Program-made: the position numbers and the translations under genes
NCBI GenBank assembly: GCA_025924715.1
Contig: JAICHV010000004.1
Coordinates: 45,679 to 109,678, forward strand
Reading direction: 5' to 3'
Source of the DNA: Alphaproteobacteria bacterium
Lineage (GTDB): Bacteria > Pseudomonadota > Alphaproteobacteria > Micropepsales > Micropepsaceae
DNA: 64,000 nt
The notes under the pieces: model-generated
Told to the model about the DNA's origin: nothing
Databases searched by the model: none
What the model saw: the letters and a program-made list of their open reading frames with translations, nothing else
In this document: positions 54,653 to 63,168 of the stretch, in pieces
Position numbering within the stretch: the stretch's first letter is position 1
How the letters are laid out: every line of letters starts with the position of its first letter

Positions 54653-55114
54653 CTATTCGTTTTTTGCCGCAGCTCTGCGCGCCAGGCTTTCGGCCGGCCA
54701 TTGCGTCTTCATGTCGTAATAAATGGAAAAAGCGGGAATTTCCGGCGGCAGCGTTACCCATGGCAGCTTGCTGCGGGTGAATATGAAGGCGTCAGGCGGA
54801 CATTGGGCGGGGTCGTCCAAGGTGCCGACCCGCACAAAGGCGATATTCGGTCCCGCGCCGCTATAATGGCTCCATAGCGCGACCTGGCATGCCGGGCAGC
54901 GGGCAATTTTTTGGCCTTTGCCGCTTTCGGAAGGGGTCTCGATCATTTGCGCTCGGCCCTTGGTCAGGATCACGCGGTCTGTTTCCATGACGGCGTTGAT
55001 GACAAAGGCACTTCCGGTTTCGCGCTGGCACCAGGTGCAATGGCACGCATTGACGAACATCGGCTTGCTCGCAAGCCGATACCGCACGCCACCACAGGTG
55101 CATCCGCCTTCCAT
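54653..55114 (-). CDS. GFA-family (CENP-V/GFA) zinc-binding protein
   Basis: 153 residues from the ATG at 55114 (MEGGCTCGGVRYRL). Cysteines in CTC, then NACHCTWCQRETG, and RCPACQ near 70-75 are the zinc ligands of the GFA domain (glutathione-dependent formaldehyde-activating enzyme type). Most members have no verified activity with formaldehyde, so only the family is claimed. It begins four bases after the phosphodiesterase stop and is probably co-transcribed with it. Confidence 0.88.
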   Translation of the reverse strand: MEGGCTCGGVRYRLASKPMFVNACHCTWCQRETGSAFVINAVMETDRVILTKGRAQMIETPSESGKGQKIARCPACQVALWSHYSGAGPNIAFVRVGTLDDPAQCPPDAFIFTRSKLPWVTLPPEIPAFSIYYDMKTQWPAESLARRAAAKNE

Positions 55115-55118
55115 GGCC

Positions 55119-56453
55119 TCAGAATAACGGCTTTCCGGTCGCGCTGGGAAGACTGGCGCCCGCGATCCTTGCAAGGGTGGGGGCGATGTCGCGCATGTCG
55201 ATCTCCCCCAGCGACTGGTGGGCGGCGATACCCGGACCCTGGAGGAAGAAACTGGACCACATCTGCGGATAGGTCGGCAGATAGCCATGCGTTCCTTTGT
55301 TGAGCGGGGCCACCACCATGTCGCCGGTCAGTTTCGAGCCGGGTTCATAGCCGGGCAGGCAATCGACCCAGAAACTGGCCTGGCGGCTGCCGCCCATCGC
55401 GGCAATCTGTTTTTCGTCGATCATTTGGCCCAACCCGTTGCGCGGATCGGCGGTGATGCGTTTGAGCAGGCCTGCGACTTTGGCCTTGAGGGCGGCGTCG
55501 CGGGGGCGGGCCAGGATCACCGCGAATGAGCCGCTGGCCGCCCAGGGCTGGGCCTGCCAAGCGGTGATTTTGCCGGCATTGTCCAAAGTGATCAGGCCGG
55601 CCGCCACAAAGGCGGGGGCCAGCTCGACATCGTGCTGAACCGGCGCAAAGCCATGGTCCGAGACCACCGCTATCACACTGTCCGGCTGAGCTTTGCGCGC
55701 GGCCGCCATCATCGCGCCGACTTCGCTATCGATGGCCTCCAGCGCCTCATAGGCTTCGCGCGAAGCGGGGCCGCCATGATGTTCGGCATTGTCCAGGGAG
55801 CTCATATGCACCGCCAGCAGGCGCGGCTTGAAATCCGTCAGCATGGCAGCGACATAGCGCGCCCGCGCCGCGTCATGCGGCACATGGTTGCCGTAAACTA
55901 TCCTGAAGGGGATGCTTGTTTCGCGCTCCAGGCGCGGCAACAGGCCGGGGGTGATCTGAGCCATCGCCTCGGTGATGTCTTCGGGATGTTGCACCCGGCC
56001 ATATTCGGGAATGTTCTGGTCGATATCGCTCGCACCGGCAGTCACCGGCCAGCCGATTGCCGCCACCACGCCGCCGCTCCTGTGAACGGCGCCGAACAGG
56101 GTCGGCACCTTGATATCGGGGGCGCGCCAGGGCCGCACCTGCGGCTTGCGCAAGGGATCGAACCAGGCATTGAAATCCACATGATGATCGCGCGGCCACA
56201 CGCCGGTGATCAGGGTGATGTGGTCGGGATAGGTCTGGGTCGCCAAGGCATTGTGGACCGCGGTGGCATAGGTGCCGGTCTGCACCAGGCGGCTGAGGAC
56301 CGGCAGCTTCAGGCCCAGTTTGCGGGCCTGGAAAACATCGGCCGGGGGCAGACCGTCGATGGAGATCAGCAAGACGGGATGGGCCGGCGCGGCCTGGGCA
56401 GGTGCTGCCACGGCAAGCAAAGCCAGGGCGATCAGGCTGTAGAACTTGTTCAT
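55119..56453 (-). CDS. Secreted type I phosphodiesterase / nucleotide pyrophosphatase
   Basis: 444 residues from the ATG at 56453, which gives a clean signal peptide (LAVAAPAQA, cleavage near residue 21). LISIDGLPPADV holds the first metal-binding Asp, TQTYPDHI near 72-79 the nucleophilic Thr, HMSSLDNAEHHGG and VSDHGF the remaining two-zinc ligands, as in ectonucleotide pyrophosphatase/phosphodiesterases (PF01663). It acts in the periplasm or outside; substrate unknown. The 3' end lies four bases before the GFA gene. Confidence 0.9.
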   Translation of the reverse strand: MNKFYSLIALALLAVAAPAQAAPAHPVLLISIDGLPPADVFQARKLGLKLPVLSRLVQTGTYATAVHNALATQTYPDHITLITGVWPRDHHVDFNAWFDPLRKPQVRPWRAPDIKVPTLFGAVHRSGGVVAAIGWPVTAGASDIDQNIPEYGRVQHPEDITEAMAQITPGLLPRLERETSIPFRIVYGNHVPHDAARARYVAAMLTDFKPRLLAVHMSSLDNAEHHGGPASREAYEALEAIDSEVGAMMAAARKAQPDSVIAVVSDHGFAPVQHDVELAPAFVAAGLITLDNAGKITAWQAQPWAASGSFAVILARPRDAALKAKVAGLLKRITADPRNGLGQMIDEKQIAAMGGSRQASFWVDCLPGYEPGSKLTGDMVVAPLNKGTHGYLPTYPQMWSSFFLQGPGIAAHQSLGEIDMRDIAPTLARIAGASLPSATGKPLF

Positions 56454-56496
56454 GGGCCCCATTGTCACGCGATTTGTGACAGGACGATAGCCATGA

Positions 56497-58299
56497 CTAC
56501 TCAAGCGCCATCAAATTCTCGCTGCCCGCCTGGATGCGTTCCAGCAGCATGGGACATTCGGGGATCATCCGCTCCATCCAGAAGCGGGCGCACATCAGTT
56601 TGTCTTTGTGAAGGGGATCGTCCTTGCCGACCGACAGTTTGGCCATCTTGGCCCACATCCAGCCCACCACCACGATGCCCATCAGGCGCAGGTAATCCAC
56701 CGCGCCGGCACCGGCATCGTTGGGATTGGCGACGCCATGCTGGGCCAGCCACAGGGTGGCGGCTTGCAAATTCTCCACCCCCCGCTTCAGGCCCTTCACA
56801 TAAATGGCCAGGGCCTCGTCATTCTCGTTCTCGCCAATCCAGGTGGTCAGCGCACCGAACAAGGCGAGGGGCGCCACACCGCCCTTGCGCCCCAGCTTGC
56901 GGCCGACCAGATCCATCGCCTGCACGCCATTGGCGCCTTCATAGGTCTGGTTGATGCGCGCATCGCGTACGAACTGCTCCACGCCATTGTCGCGGATATA
57001 GCCGTGCCCGCCATAGCATTGCATGCCCAGATTGGCGGCTTCGAAACCCATATCGGTGCAAAAGGCCTTGATCACCGGCGTCATCAGATCGGCCAGCAGG
57101 GCCGCGGTCGGCGCCTCGGGCCGCTGCGAATGGGAGATCGAAAGTTGAAGCCCGCTCCAGCACACCAGCGCCCGTCCCCCTTCGACGAAAGCGCGCGCCT
57201 GCAACAACATGCGCTTGACATCGGGATGGACGATTTCCAGATCGGCGGCTTTGTCCGGCTCTTTGGCGCCGGTCAAGGCGCGGCCGACGCGCCGTTCATG
57301 GGCATAGGCATAGCCGTTCTGATAGGCGACCTCGCCGATGGCGATGCCCTGGATGCCGACGCCTATGCGCGCCTCATTCATGATGCCGAACATGCCCGCC
57401 ATGCCGGCGCTGGAGGAGCGCTTCTCGCCCGGCTTGGGCGGCACAGGCTTGGGTCCCAGGCGCCAGGCCTTGGCGCCGTCGAAATTCAGCACGCAGGTGG
57501 CTTGGCCACGGATGCCCATCTTGTGCTCGATGCCGCCGGTGTTGACGGCATTGCGGGCGCCCACTTTTCCGTCCTCATCGACCAGCACTTTTGGCACCAT
57601 GAAGAAATTGACGGTCGACAGGTCGTCATGGATCTGCCCGTTCTCGTCAGGAATCTTGGCGATCACGGCGTGGATGATATTGTCGGTGAGATCTTGGTCG
57701 CCGCCGGAAATGAAAATCTTGGTGCCGGTCATTTTGTAGGTGCCGTCCGGCTGTTCCACCGCGCGGGTTTTCATCAGGCGCAGATCGGTGCCGCAGCCCG
57801 GTTCGGTCAGGCACATGGTGCCGGCCCATTCGCCCGACACCATGCGCGGCACGATATGCTGTTTCATCCAATCGGGGCCGGTGGCGATCAGGGCGTCATA
57901 GCAGCCCGCCGTCAGCATCGGGTACATCGCCAGCGATTGGTTGGCGCTCATCGCCATTTCGGTCAGGATCATGGTGAAGAGCGGCGGCAGGCCGGCGCCG
58001 CCAAATTCGGCGGGAGCGCTGAGCCCGCTCCAGCCCGCCTCGGCATAGGCCTTGTAGGCGTCCTTGAACCCCTTGGGGGTGCGCACGGTGCCGTTCTCGA
58101 AGCGGCAGCCTTCCTCGTCGCCCGGCTGGTTGAGCGGCTGCATCACCTCTTCGCAGAACTTGCCGACATTGGTGAGGATGTCGTCGATCAGATCGGGGGC
58201 GAGCTCCTCGAAATGCGGCAGGTCGCGGTGTTTTTCCACTTCCAGGAAATCATGCAGCAGGAAGCGGAAATCCTCGACCGGCGCGCGATAAATGGGCAT
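56497..58299 (-). CDS. Acyl-CoA dehydrogenase with C-terminal extension
   Basis: 600 residues. The N-terminal YRAPVEDFRFLLHDFLEVEKH is the AcylCoA_DH_N extension, then middle and C-terminal flavoprotein domains (MCLTEPGCGTDL, KIFISGGDQDLTDNI, CYGGHGYIRDNGVEQFVRDARI and YEGANGVQAMDLVGRKLGRKGG), then a C-terminal helical domain as in PF12806. It oxidises acyl-CoA in beta-oxidation, substrate length unknown. A 17-bp palindrome lies 29 bases upstream. It stands alone, 43 bases from the phosphodiesterase gene that follows. Confidence 0.93.
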   Translation of the reverse strand: MPIYRAPVEDFRFLLHDFLEVEKHRDLPHFEELAPDLIDDILTNVGKFCEEVMQPLNQPGDEEGCRFENGTVRTPKGFKDAYKAYAEAGWSGLSAPAEFGGAGLPPLFTMILTEMAMSANQSLAMYPMLTAGCYDALIATGPDWMKQHIVPRMVSGEWAGTMCLTEPGCGTDLRLMKTRAVEQPDGTYKMTGTKIFISGGDQDLTDNIIHAVIAKIPDENGQIHDDLSTVNFFMVPKVLVDEDGKVGARNAVNTGGIEHKMGIRGQATCVLNFDGAKAWRLGPKPVPPKPGEKRSSSAGMAGMFGIMNEARIGVGIQGIAIGEVAYQNGYAYAHERRVGRALTGAKEPDKAADLEIVHPDVKRMLLQARAFVEGGRALVCWSGLQLSISHSQRPEAPTAALLADLMTPVIKAFCTDMGFEAANLGMQCYGGHGYIRDNGVEQFVRDARINQTYEGANGVQAMDLVGRKLGRKGGVAPLALFGALTTWIGENENDEALAIYVKGLKRGVENLQAATLWLAQHGVANPNDAGAGAVDYLRLMGIVVVGWMWAKMAKLSVGKDDPLHKDKLMCARFWMERMIPECPMLLERIQAGSENLMALE

Positions 58300-58327
58300 G
58301 GCGATTCCCCTCGGAAGCCACCTGTTC

Positions 58328-58344
58328 TAACCCGGACCGGGTTA
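58328..58344. promoter_or_regulatory. 17-bp palindrome upstream of the acyl-CoA dehydrogenase
   Basis: TAACCCGG, A, CCGGGTTA: perfect 8-bp arms around one base, placed 29 bases before the ATG. This is the size and form of TetR-family operators that often control fatty-acid oxidation genes. It also adjoins the T-run of the terminator to its right. Confidence 0.5.
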
Positions 58345-58379
58345 AAGAAAAACGGCCGGGGGCTTTGCCTCCGGCCGTT
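58342..58379 (-). terminator. Rho-independent terminator of the Gly/Ala-rich protein gene
   Basis: On the minus strand a 13-bp stem with one G-T pair (58351-58363 with 58367-58379) and a three-base loop is followed by TTTTTCTTT. It lies 41 bases after the stop of the gene at 58421-59071. Confidence 0.88.
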
Positions 58380-58420
58380 CCGCCGCGATGGGACCCGGTT
58401 GGACCCCTTCGCGCCTTTGA

Positions 58421-59071
58421 TTATTGGGCCGAAGCGCCGGCCGTCGCCGAACCGCCGGCCGATACCGAGCCGCCGGCCTGCTGACGATTGAGCGCGTCGG
58501 TGGCAGCCCGTTCGGAGGCATTGGCGCCGCGCCGGACCCGCCTGGAAGCGTTCCGGGCCGTTCTCGCCGTCCGGTTGGTGATGGTGGCGGCGCCTTTCAG
58601 TGAATCGGAGCCATTGGCATTGGCGGTCACAGAGGCGCTTTGGCCGCCCACACCGACGCCGGCGCCACCGCCGACATTGGCCGAGCTGCTATTGCTGATC
58701 ACGGCATTGGCGGCGTCTTGTGCCGCCTGAGCTTGGGCGCCGACCGGGTCCAGGGTGCTGTTCGCGGTGCCTTCGGCCGCCGCGCTGCTGGGACCCAAGG
58801 TGCCGGTGGTGCCGGGGGCCGGAAGCTGCGTGCTGCCCGACATGGTGCCGGAGACCGAGCCTGATGTCCCTGCCGTGGGGCGGGTGGTGGTGAGGCCGCC
58901 GCCCAGACCGCCATTGCCGGTCACGCCGCCGGAGGCGCCAAGCCCGCCGACTGTGCCGCCGACCGTTCCACCGACCGCGCCGCCCAATCCGCCGCCCAAC
59001 TGTGCATAAGCGGGGATGGCCAGGGCGCCGCTCAGCAATGCGGCGGTCAGAATCATCTTCGTGCTTCTCAT
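58421..59071 (-). CDS. Secreted Gly/Ala/Ser-rich protein of unknown function
   Basis: 216 residues. A signal peptide ends near residue 23 (IPAYA). The mature part is low-complexity: GGLGGAVGGTVGGTVGG repeats near 26-45, an Ala/Gln stretch near 108-125, a GVGVGG segment, then a basic Arg-rich patch (TARNASRRVRRG near 172-183) and a Gly/Ser/Ala tail. No enzyme motif. GGGAG precedes the ATG and a strong terminator follows, so it is a single-gene unit, likely well expressed. Possibly a structural envelope protein. Confidence 0.75.
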   Translation of the reverse strand: MRSTKMILTAALLSGALAIPAYAQLGGGLGGAVGGTVGGTVGGLGASGGVTGNGGLGGGLTTTRPTAGTSGSVSGTMSGSTQLPAPGTTGTLGPSSAAAEGTANSTLDPVGAQAQAAQDAANAVISNSSSANVGGGAGVGVGGQSASVTANANGSDSLKGAATITNRTARTARNASRRVRRGANASERAATDALNRQQAGGSVSAGGSATAGASAQ

Positions 59072-59242
59072 GGTATTCTCCCTTGTGAACCCTCCCCCAA
59101 GGGAGAGCGTGCGAAAACCTCGCCGGGCCGGAAACGGCCAACTGCGAAAAACTTTCCGCCGCTAAGGCAAAACAAAAAAGGCAATGTGCGGGCAAGTGTG
59201 GCCGAACGCGGGCGCGGGTCAGCGGTGCGCGGCGACCAGCAA

Positions 59243-59319
59243 TGGTGACCCCAGGAAGACTCGAACTTCCGGCCTACGGTTTAGGAAACCGCCGCTCTAT
59301 CCTGCTGAGCTATGGGGTC
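59243..59319 (-). tRNA. tRNA-Arg (anticodon CCU)
   Basis: A full 77-base cloverleaf on the minus strand: acceptor GACCCCA/TGGGGTC, D-stem GCTC/GAGC, anticodon loop TTCCTAA with CCT at 59283-59285, T-arm GGAAG-TTCGAGT-CTTCC, discriminator A and an encoded CCA. The anticodon stem has one G-T closing pair. It reads the rare AGG Arg codon. Confidence 0.97.
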
Positions 59320-59436
59320 ATCGCGGCGAGCTTAAAGCAGGACGGCAGGGCCGGCAAAAGGAGAATTCGCCGCGCCCGATCGGCCTAATTCCGAGGCCAT
59401 GGCACGACGGGCACATTTTGCTTTCTATTCAGCGCT

Positions 59437-60477
59437 TCAGCGCGGATAACCCTTCCACGTCCATTCCAGCGCGTCCGGCAAGGTCTGCGCGATCACGCGC
59501 GCATCGCAATGCATGGCGCCGCGGGCAAAGGTGAAGCGATAGTCATAGCCTTTGGCTTTCAGGGCCGCCGCCATGCGCTGGTTGGCCATCGGCCAGTTGT
59601 GGAAGCTCTGCTCCGGATCGTCGAAATGCAAATCCTTCTCGCCCACTTCCATCCAGATGCGGATGGGCTTTTTGGGCGAATTCGGAATCAGGGTCTCGTG
59701 ATATTCCCAGGCGCCGCGCGGCGTCGCCGCGCTTTGCGGCGAAGCCTGGTTCACATAGGTGCCGGAATAGCTCAGCACCCGGCTGTACCATTCGGGATGA
59801 TACCAGGCCATGGAGAGGGCCGCGGCGGAGCCGGAGCTGCAGCCTGCCGTGGCGCGGCCGTCGCGGTCGCCGGTGAAGGTGACATTGGCCTCGCGTGCCG
59901 CCCGCGGCAGCACTTCGCTTTCGATGAATTCGGCATAGCGGCCGCTCATCGTGTCGTATTCCAGCCCGCGCTCGGAATTCTGCGCGTCGCTGCCGCCGGA
60001 ATTGACGAAGATCACGGCGATGGCAGGAATTTTCTTCTGCGCGATCAAACTGTCCAGCACCGGCACCATGCGGGCGACATAGCTCATGCCGTCCTGCACC
60101 ACCATGAAGGGCAGGGGGGCGCGGGCGGCGCCACGGCCGGCGCCCGGCGGCGGAGGCGGCAGCGGCGGCACATAGACGGCGACGCGGCGCGAATAGGGCT
60201 GCGGCTTCGAATTGCCTTCCAGGGGCGCGGGCAGGCGGTTGCCCCACTGGTCGCGCCGCGCCATGGTTTCATTGTCGATGCGCGCGATGCCCGGATAGAG
60301 CTTGCTGTCGGCCGATTCCATGCTGAAGCCGATGATGTTGCCGTGTGGAATGGCGAGTTCTGGGGTCGGGGTGTAGTCCGGCCCCACCGTGGTTTCGGAT
60401 TGGTCGGGCGCCGGCTGGGCGCAAAGCGGCAGGGCAGCAAGCAGCAGCAGGCAGGGCAGGGCGGCAAGTTTCTTCAT
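59437..60477 (-). CDS. Secreted alpha/beta-hydrolase, esterase D / enterochelin-esterase-like
   Basis: 346 residues from the ATG at 60477, which gives a signal peptide (LLLAALPLCAQ) and has GGGGGA upstream. A beta-rich N-terminal part is followed by the esterase domain with GCSSGSAAALSMAW, where Ser214 in the GxSxG motif is the nucleophile. Later IRIWMEVGEKDLHFD holds the Asp region and GAMHCD the His. Enterochelin-esterase-like proteins of this group often remove acyl groups from xylan or other esters. The same frame is open far upstream on the minus strand over the DUF1592 gene; that part is not coding. Confidence 0.87.
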   Translation of the reverse strand: MKKLAALPCLLLLAALPLCAQPAPDQSETTVGPDYTPTPELAIPHGNIIGFSMESADSKLYPGIARIDNETMARRDQWGNRLPAPLEGNSKPQPYSRRVAVYVPPLPPPPPGAGRGAARAPLPFMVVQDGMSYVARMVPVLDSLIAQKKIPAIAVIFVNSGGSDAQNSERGLEYDTMSGRYAEFIESEVLPRAAREANVTFTGDRDGRATAGCSSGSAAALSMAWYHPEWYSRVLSYSGTYVNQASPQSAATPRGAWEYHETLIPNSPKKPIRIWMEVGEKDLHFDDPEQSFHNWPMANQRMAAALKAKGYDYRFTFARGAMHCDARVIAQTLPDALEWTWKGYPR

Positions 60478-60744
60478 GGGTCGTTTCCCCCGGTTTCTTG
60501 ACGCCGCGACGGTACTTGATCCCCCAAGGGTTGCAACGCGCAGCCGACTCAAAGTCGGCGCGATTGCCACGAACCGGCGAAAACCGCGCCTTCGCAGTTG
60601 CAGCAAAAGCAGCCAGTTTCTGTCCAATCCATGCGTTGTTTTGCTGGATGTCTTTCCACATAATAACTTCGCCATGTTATGGCCGTTGGAATTCGTATTA
60701 CCGGGGATCGCTAAGGCCCGCCGGCAGTTGAGGATCCAAGCTCC

Positions 60745-63168
60745 GTGATCCGGTTCAGTGCACGCACCGGCCTCTTGCGCACCCTGCTCGTTTGCGCAGG
60801 CGTTGTCGCGCTGGGCGCGGCGTTGTTTGAATTGCCCGGTCGTGCCGATGCCCAGAGCGCGCCCGCGCCGGCCGATCATCAGCAATTCCTCACCCGCTAT
60901 TGTCAGGGCTGCCACAATGACCGTGCCAAGACCGGCGGCATGTCGGTGCAGCCGCTGAAGGCGGACAATCTCGCCGCCAATGACGAGACCTGGGAGAAAA
61001 TCTTTCGCAAGGTGAGCCTGGGCGAGATGCCGCCGGCCACCGCGCCGGCCAAGCCGCCTAAGGAATCGCTCACCGAATTCGCCAGCTGGCTTTCCTCTTC
61101 GCTGGACAAGAACGCCGTGGAGCATCCCGATCCCGGCCGCGCCACGCTGCGTCGGCTCAATCGCGCCGAATATGCCAACGCCGTGCGCGACTTGCTCGAT
61201 CTGAAGATCGATGTCAGTGGCGAGCTGCCGGTGGACGATTCCGGCCTCGGCTTCGACAATATCGCCGATGTCCTGTCGGTGTCGCCGACCCTGATGGATC
61301 GCTACATCCGTGTTGCCGGCAAGGTGGCGCGCACTGCTACCGGCCTTTCCTCCCGCCGTGCCGTGACGACGGAATTCCCGATTCTCAAGGATCCGCTGTC
61401 CAACCAGCGCGCCAGCGACGACCTCCCGCTGGATTCGCGCGGCGGCGGCGCCTTCAAATTCTATGCGCCCTATAGCGGCGACTATGTCATCGGCGTGTTC
61501 CTCAACCAGTCCGCCGGCGAAGGCGTCAAGCGCCTTGCGGAAAATCAGGTCGAGGCCAAGGTCACGCTCAAGGCGGGACCGCACATCATCGGCGCGTCCA
61601 TGCCGCGCAACATGACGCTGGAAGATTCCCTTACCCCTCTGAGCGTGGCTGCCATGCGCGGCACCAAGCCCGCCGGCGCGGTGCCGCAGGTGGCGGTGAA
61701 TGTCCAGGTGGACGGCGCACGCGTGAAGCAGGCGATGGTCGCCGCCTGGGCGCCGGGCATTCTCGACACCGGCCTTCCTTCGGACCAGGTGATCTTCGGC
61801 CGCGACATCGAGCGGATGTCGATCATGGGCCCGCTCGACATCAAGGGCGCCAGCGACACCGCCAGCCGCCGCCGCATCTTCAGCTGCCATCCTTCGGCCT
61901 CGCTGTCGCAGCAGGCCTGCGCCAGGTCCATCCTCACCCGCATCGCCCACCAGGCCTATCGCCGCCCGCTCACCCAGGCCGACATCGCGCCGCTGATGGC
62001 GATGTATGCGCAAGGCCGCAAGGATGGCGATTTCGAGCATGGCGTCGAAGCGGCGCTGGAGCTGGTGCTGGTTTCGCCCAGCTTCGTCTTCATGCGCGAA
62101 AGCGATGAAGGCACCGCCCCCGGCACGGTGCATCGCATCAACGACACCGAACTGGCGACACGGCTGTCCTTCTTCCTCTGGAGCAGCATTCCCGACGCGC
62201 AGCTGCTCGTCCTGGCGCAGAAGGGCCAGCTCAGCAAGCCGGCCGTGCTGAAGCAGCAGGTCAGGCGCATGCTGGCGGACCCGAAATCCGCGGCCCTCAC
62301 CGAGAATTTCGCCGGCCAGTGGCTCTATCTGCGCCGCCTGGAATTCCAGCGCCCCGACAAGGCGATCTTCCCCGATTTCGACGAACGCCTGCGCTCCGCC
62401 ATGGCGACGGAAACCGACATGTTCTTCGATGGCGTGGTGCGCCAGAACCGCAGCGTGCTGGATTTCATCGACGCCGATTACACCTATCTGAATGAGCGGC
62501 TGGCCGATCACTACGGCATCCCCGGCGTGCATGGCGCCAGCTTCCGCAAGGTGGCGCTGACGCCGGCCGCGCATCGCGGCGGCCTTCTGGGCCAGGGCGC
62601 CATCCTGACCGTCACATCTTACGAGAACCGCACCTCGGTGGTGCTGCGCGGCAAGTGGATTCTGGAAAACCTGCTGGCGGCCGCGCCGCCGCCGCCGCCG
62701 CCCAATGTGCCGACGCTGGACGAAGTGCCGGGCGGGGCGAAACTCACCCTGCGCGAGCAGATGGAAATCCACCGCAAGAATCCGGTCTGCGCCTCCTGCC
62801 ATTCCAAGATGGACCCGTTGGGCTTCAGTCTTGAGAATTTCGACGCGGTCGGCGCCTGGCGCACCACCACTGCCGGCAAGCCGATCGATCCTTCGGGCGT
62901 GCTGCCGGACGGCACCAAATTCGCCGGCCCGTCCGGCCTTACGGACATCCTGATGGCGCGCAAGGACCAGTTCGTCGAAGCCTTCACCGAGCGGCTGATG
63001 ACCTATGCCCTGGGGCGCGGCGTCGAAGCGGTCAACCAGCCGGCGGTCCGCGCCATCCGCGCAGCCGCGTCGAAGGACAATTACCGCTTCGATGACATTG
63101 TTCTCGGAATTGTTCAGAGCGTACCTTTCACCATGAGAAGGACACCCAGCCATGATGATCCCGCGTAA
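60745..63168 (+). CDS. DUF1592-type multi-domain cytochrome-like protein
   Basis: 807 residues from a GTG. A signal or anchor helix (about 12-30) precedes a heme c motif CQGCH at 53-57. The DUF1587, DUF1592, DUF1588 and DUF1585 domains follow in the usual order (LRRLNRAEYANAVRDLL near 134, YRRPLTQADIAPL near 410, HRGGLLGQGAILTVTSYENR near 612, CASCHSKMDPLG near 683, and a VEAFTERLMTYALGRG end). A second CxxCH occurs in CASCH. Such proteins are abundant in Planctomycetes and occur in some Proteobacteria; function unknown. The 3' end overlaps the DUF1552 gene by 17 bases. Confidence 0.9.
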   Translation: MIRFSARTGLLRTLLVCAGVVALGAALFELPGRADAQSAPAPADHQQFLTRYCQGCHNDRAKTGGMSVQPLKADNLAANDETWEKIFRKVSLGEMPPATAPAKPPKESLTEFASWLSSSLDKNAVEHPDPGRATLRRLNRAEYANAVRDLLDLKIDVSGELPVDDSGLGFDNIADVLSVSPTLMDRYIRVAGKVARTATGLSSRRAVTTEFPILKDPLSNQRASDDLPLDSRGGGAFKFYAPYSGDYVIGVFLNQSAGEGVKRLAENQVEAKVTLKAGPHIIGASMPRNMTLEDSLTPLSVAAMRGTKPAGAVPQVAVNVQVDGARVKQAMVAAWAPGILDTGLPSDQVIFGRDIERMSIMGPLDIKGASDTASRRRIFSCHPSASLSQQACARSILTRIAHQAYRRPLTQADIAPLMAMYAQGRKDGDFEHGVEAALELVLVSPSFVFMRESDEGTAPGTVHRINDTELATRLSFFLWSSIPDAQLLVLAQKGQLSKPAVLKQQVRRMLADPKSAALTENFAGQWLYLRRLEFQRPDKAIFPDFDERLRSAMATETDMFFDGVVRQNRSVLDFIDADYTYLNERLADHYGIPGVHGASFRKVALTPAAHRGGLLGQGAILTVTSYENRTSVVLRGKWILENLLAAAPPPPPPNVPTLDEVPGGAKLTLREQMEIHRKNPVCASCHSKMDPLGFSLENFDAVGAWRTTTAGKPIDPSGVLPDGTKFAGPSGLTDILMARKDQFVEAFTERLMTYALGRGVEAVNQPAVRAIRAAASKDNYRFDDIVLGIVQSVPFTMRRTPSHDDPA

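Noticed and set aside
56608..58491. Plus-strand open frame of over 620 codons
   Set aside because: It is antisense to the acyl-CoA dehydrogenase, whose motifs are complete; it shows no domain.
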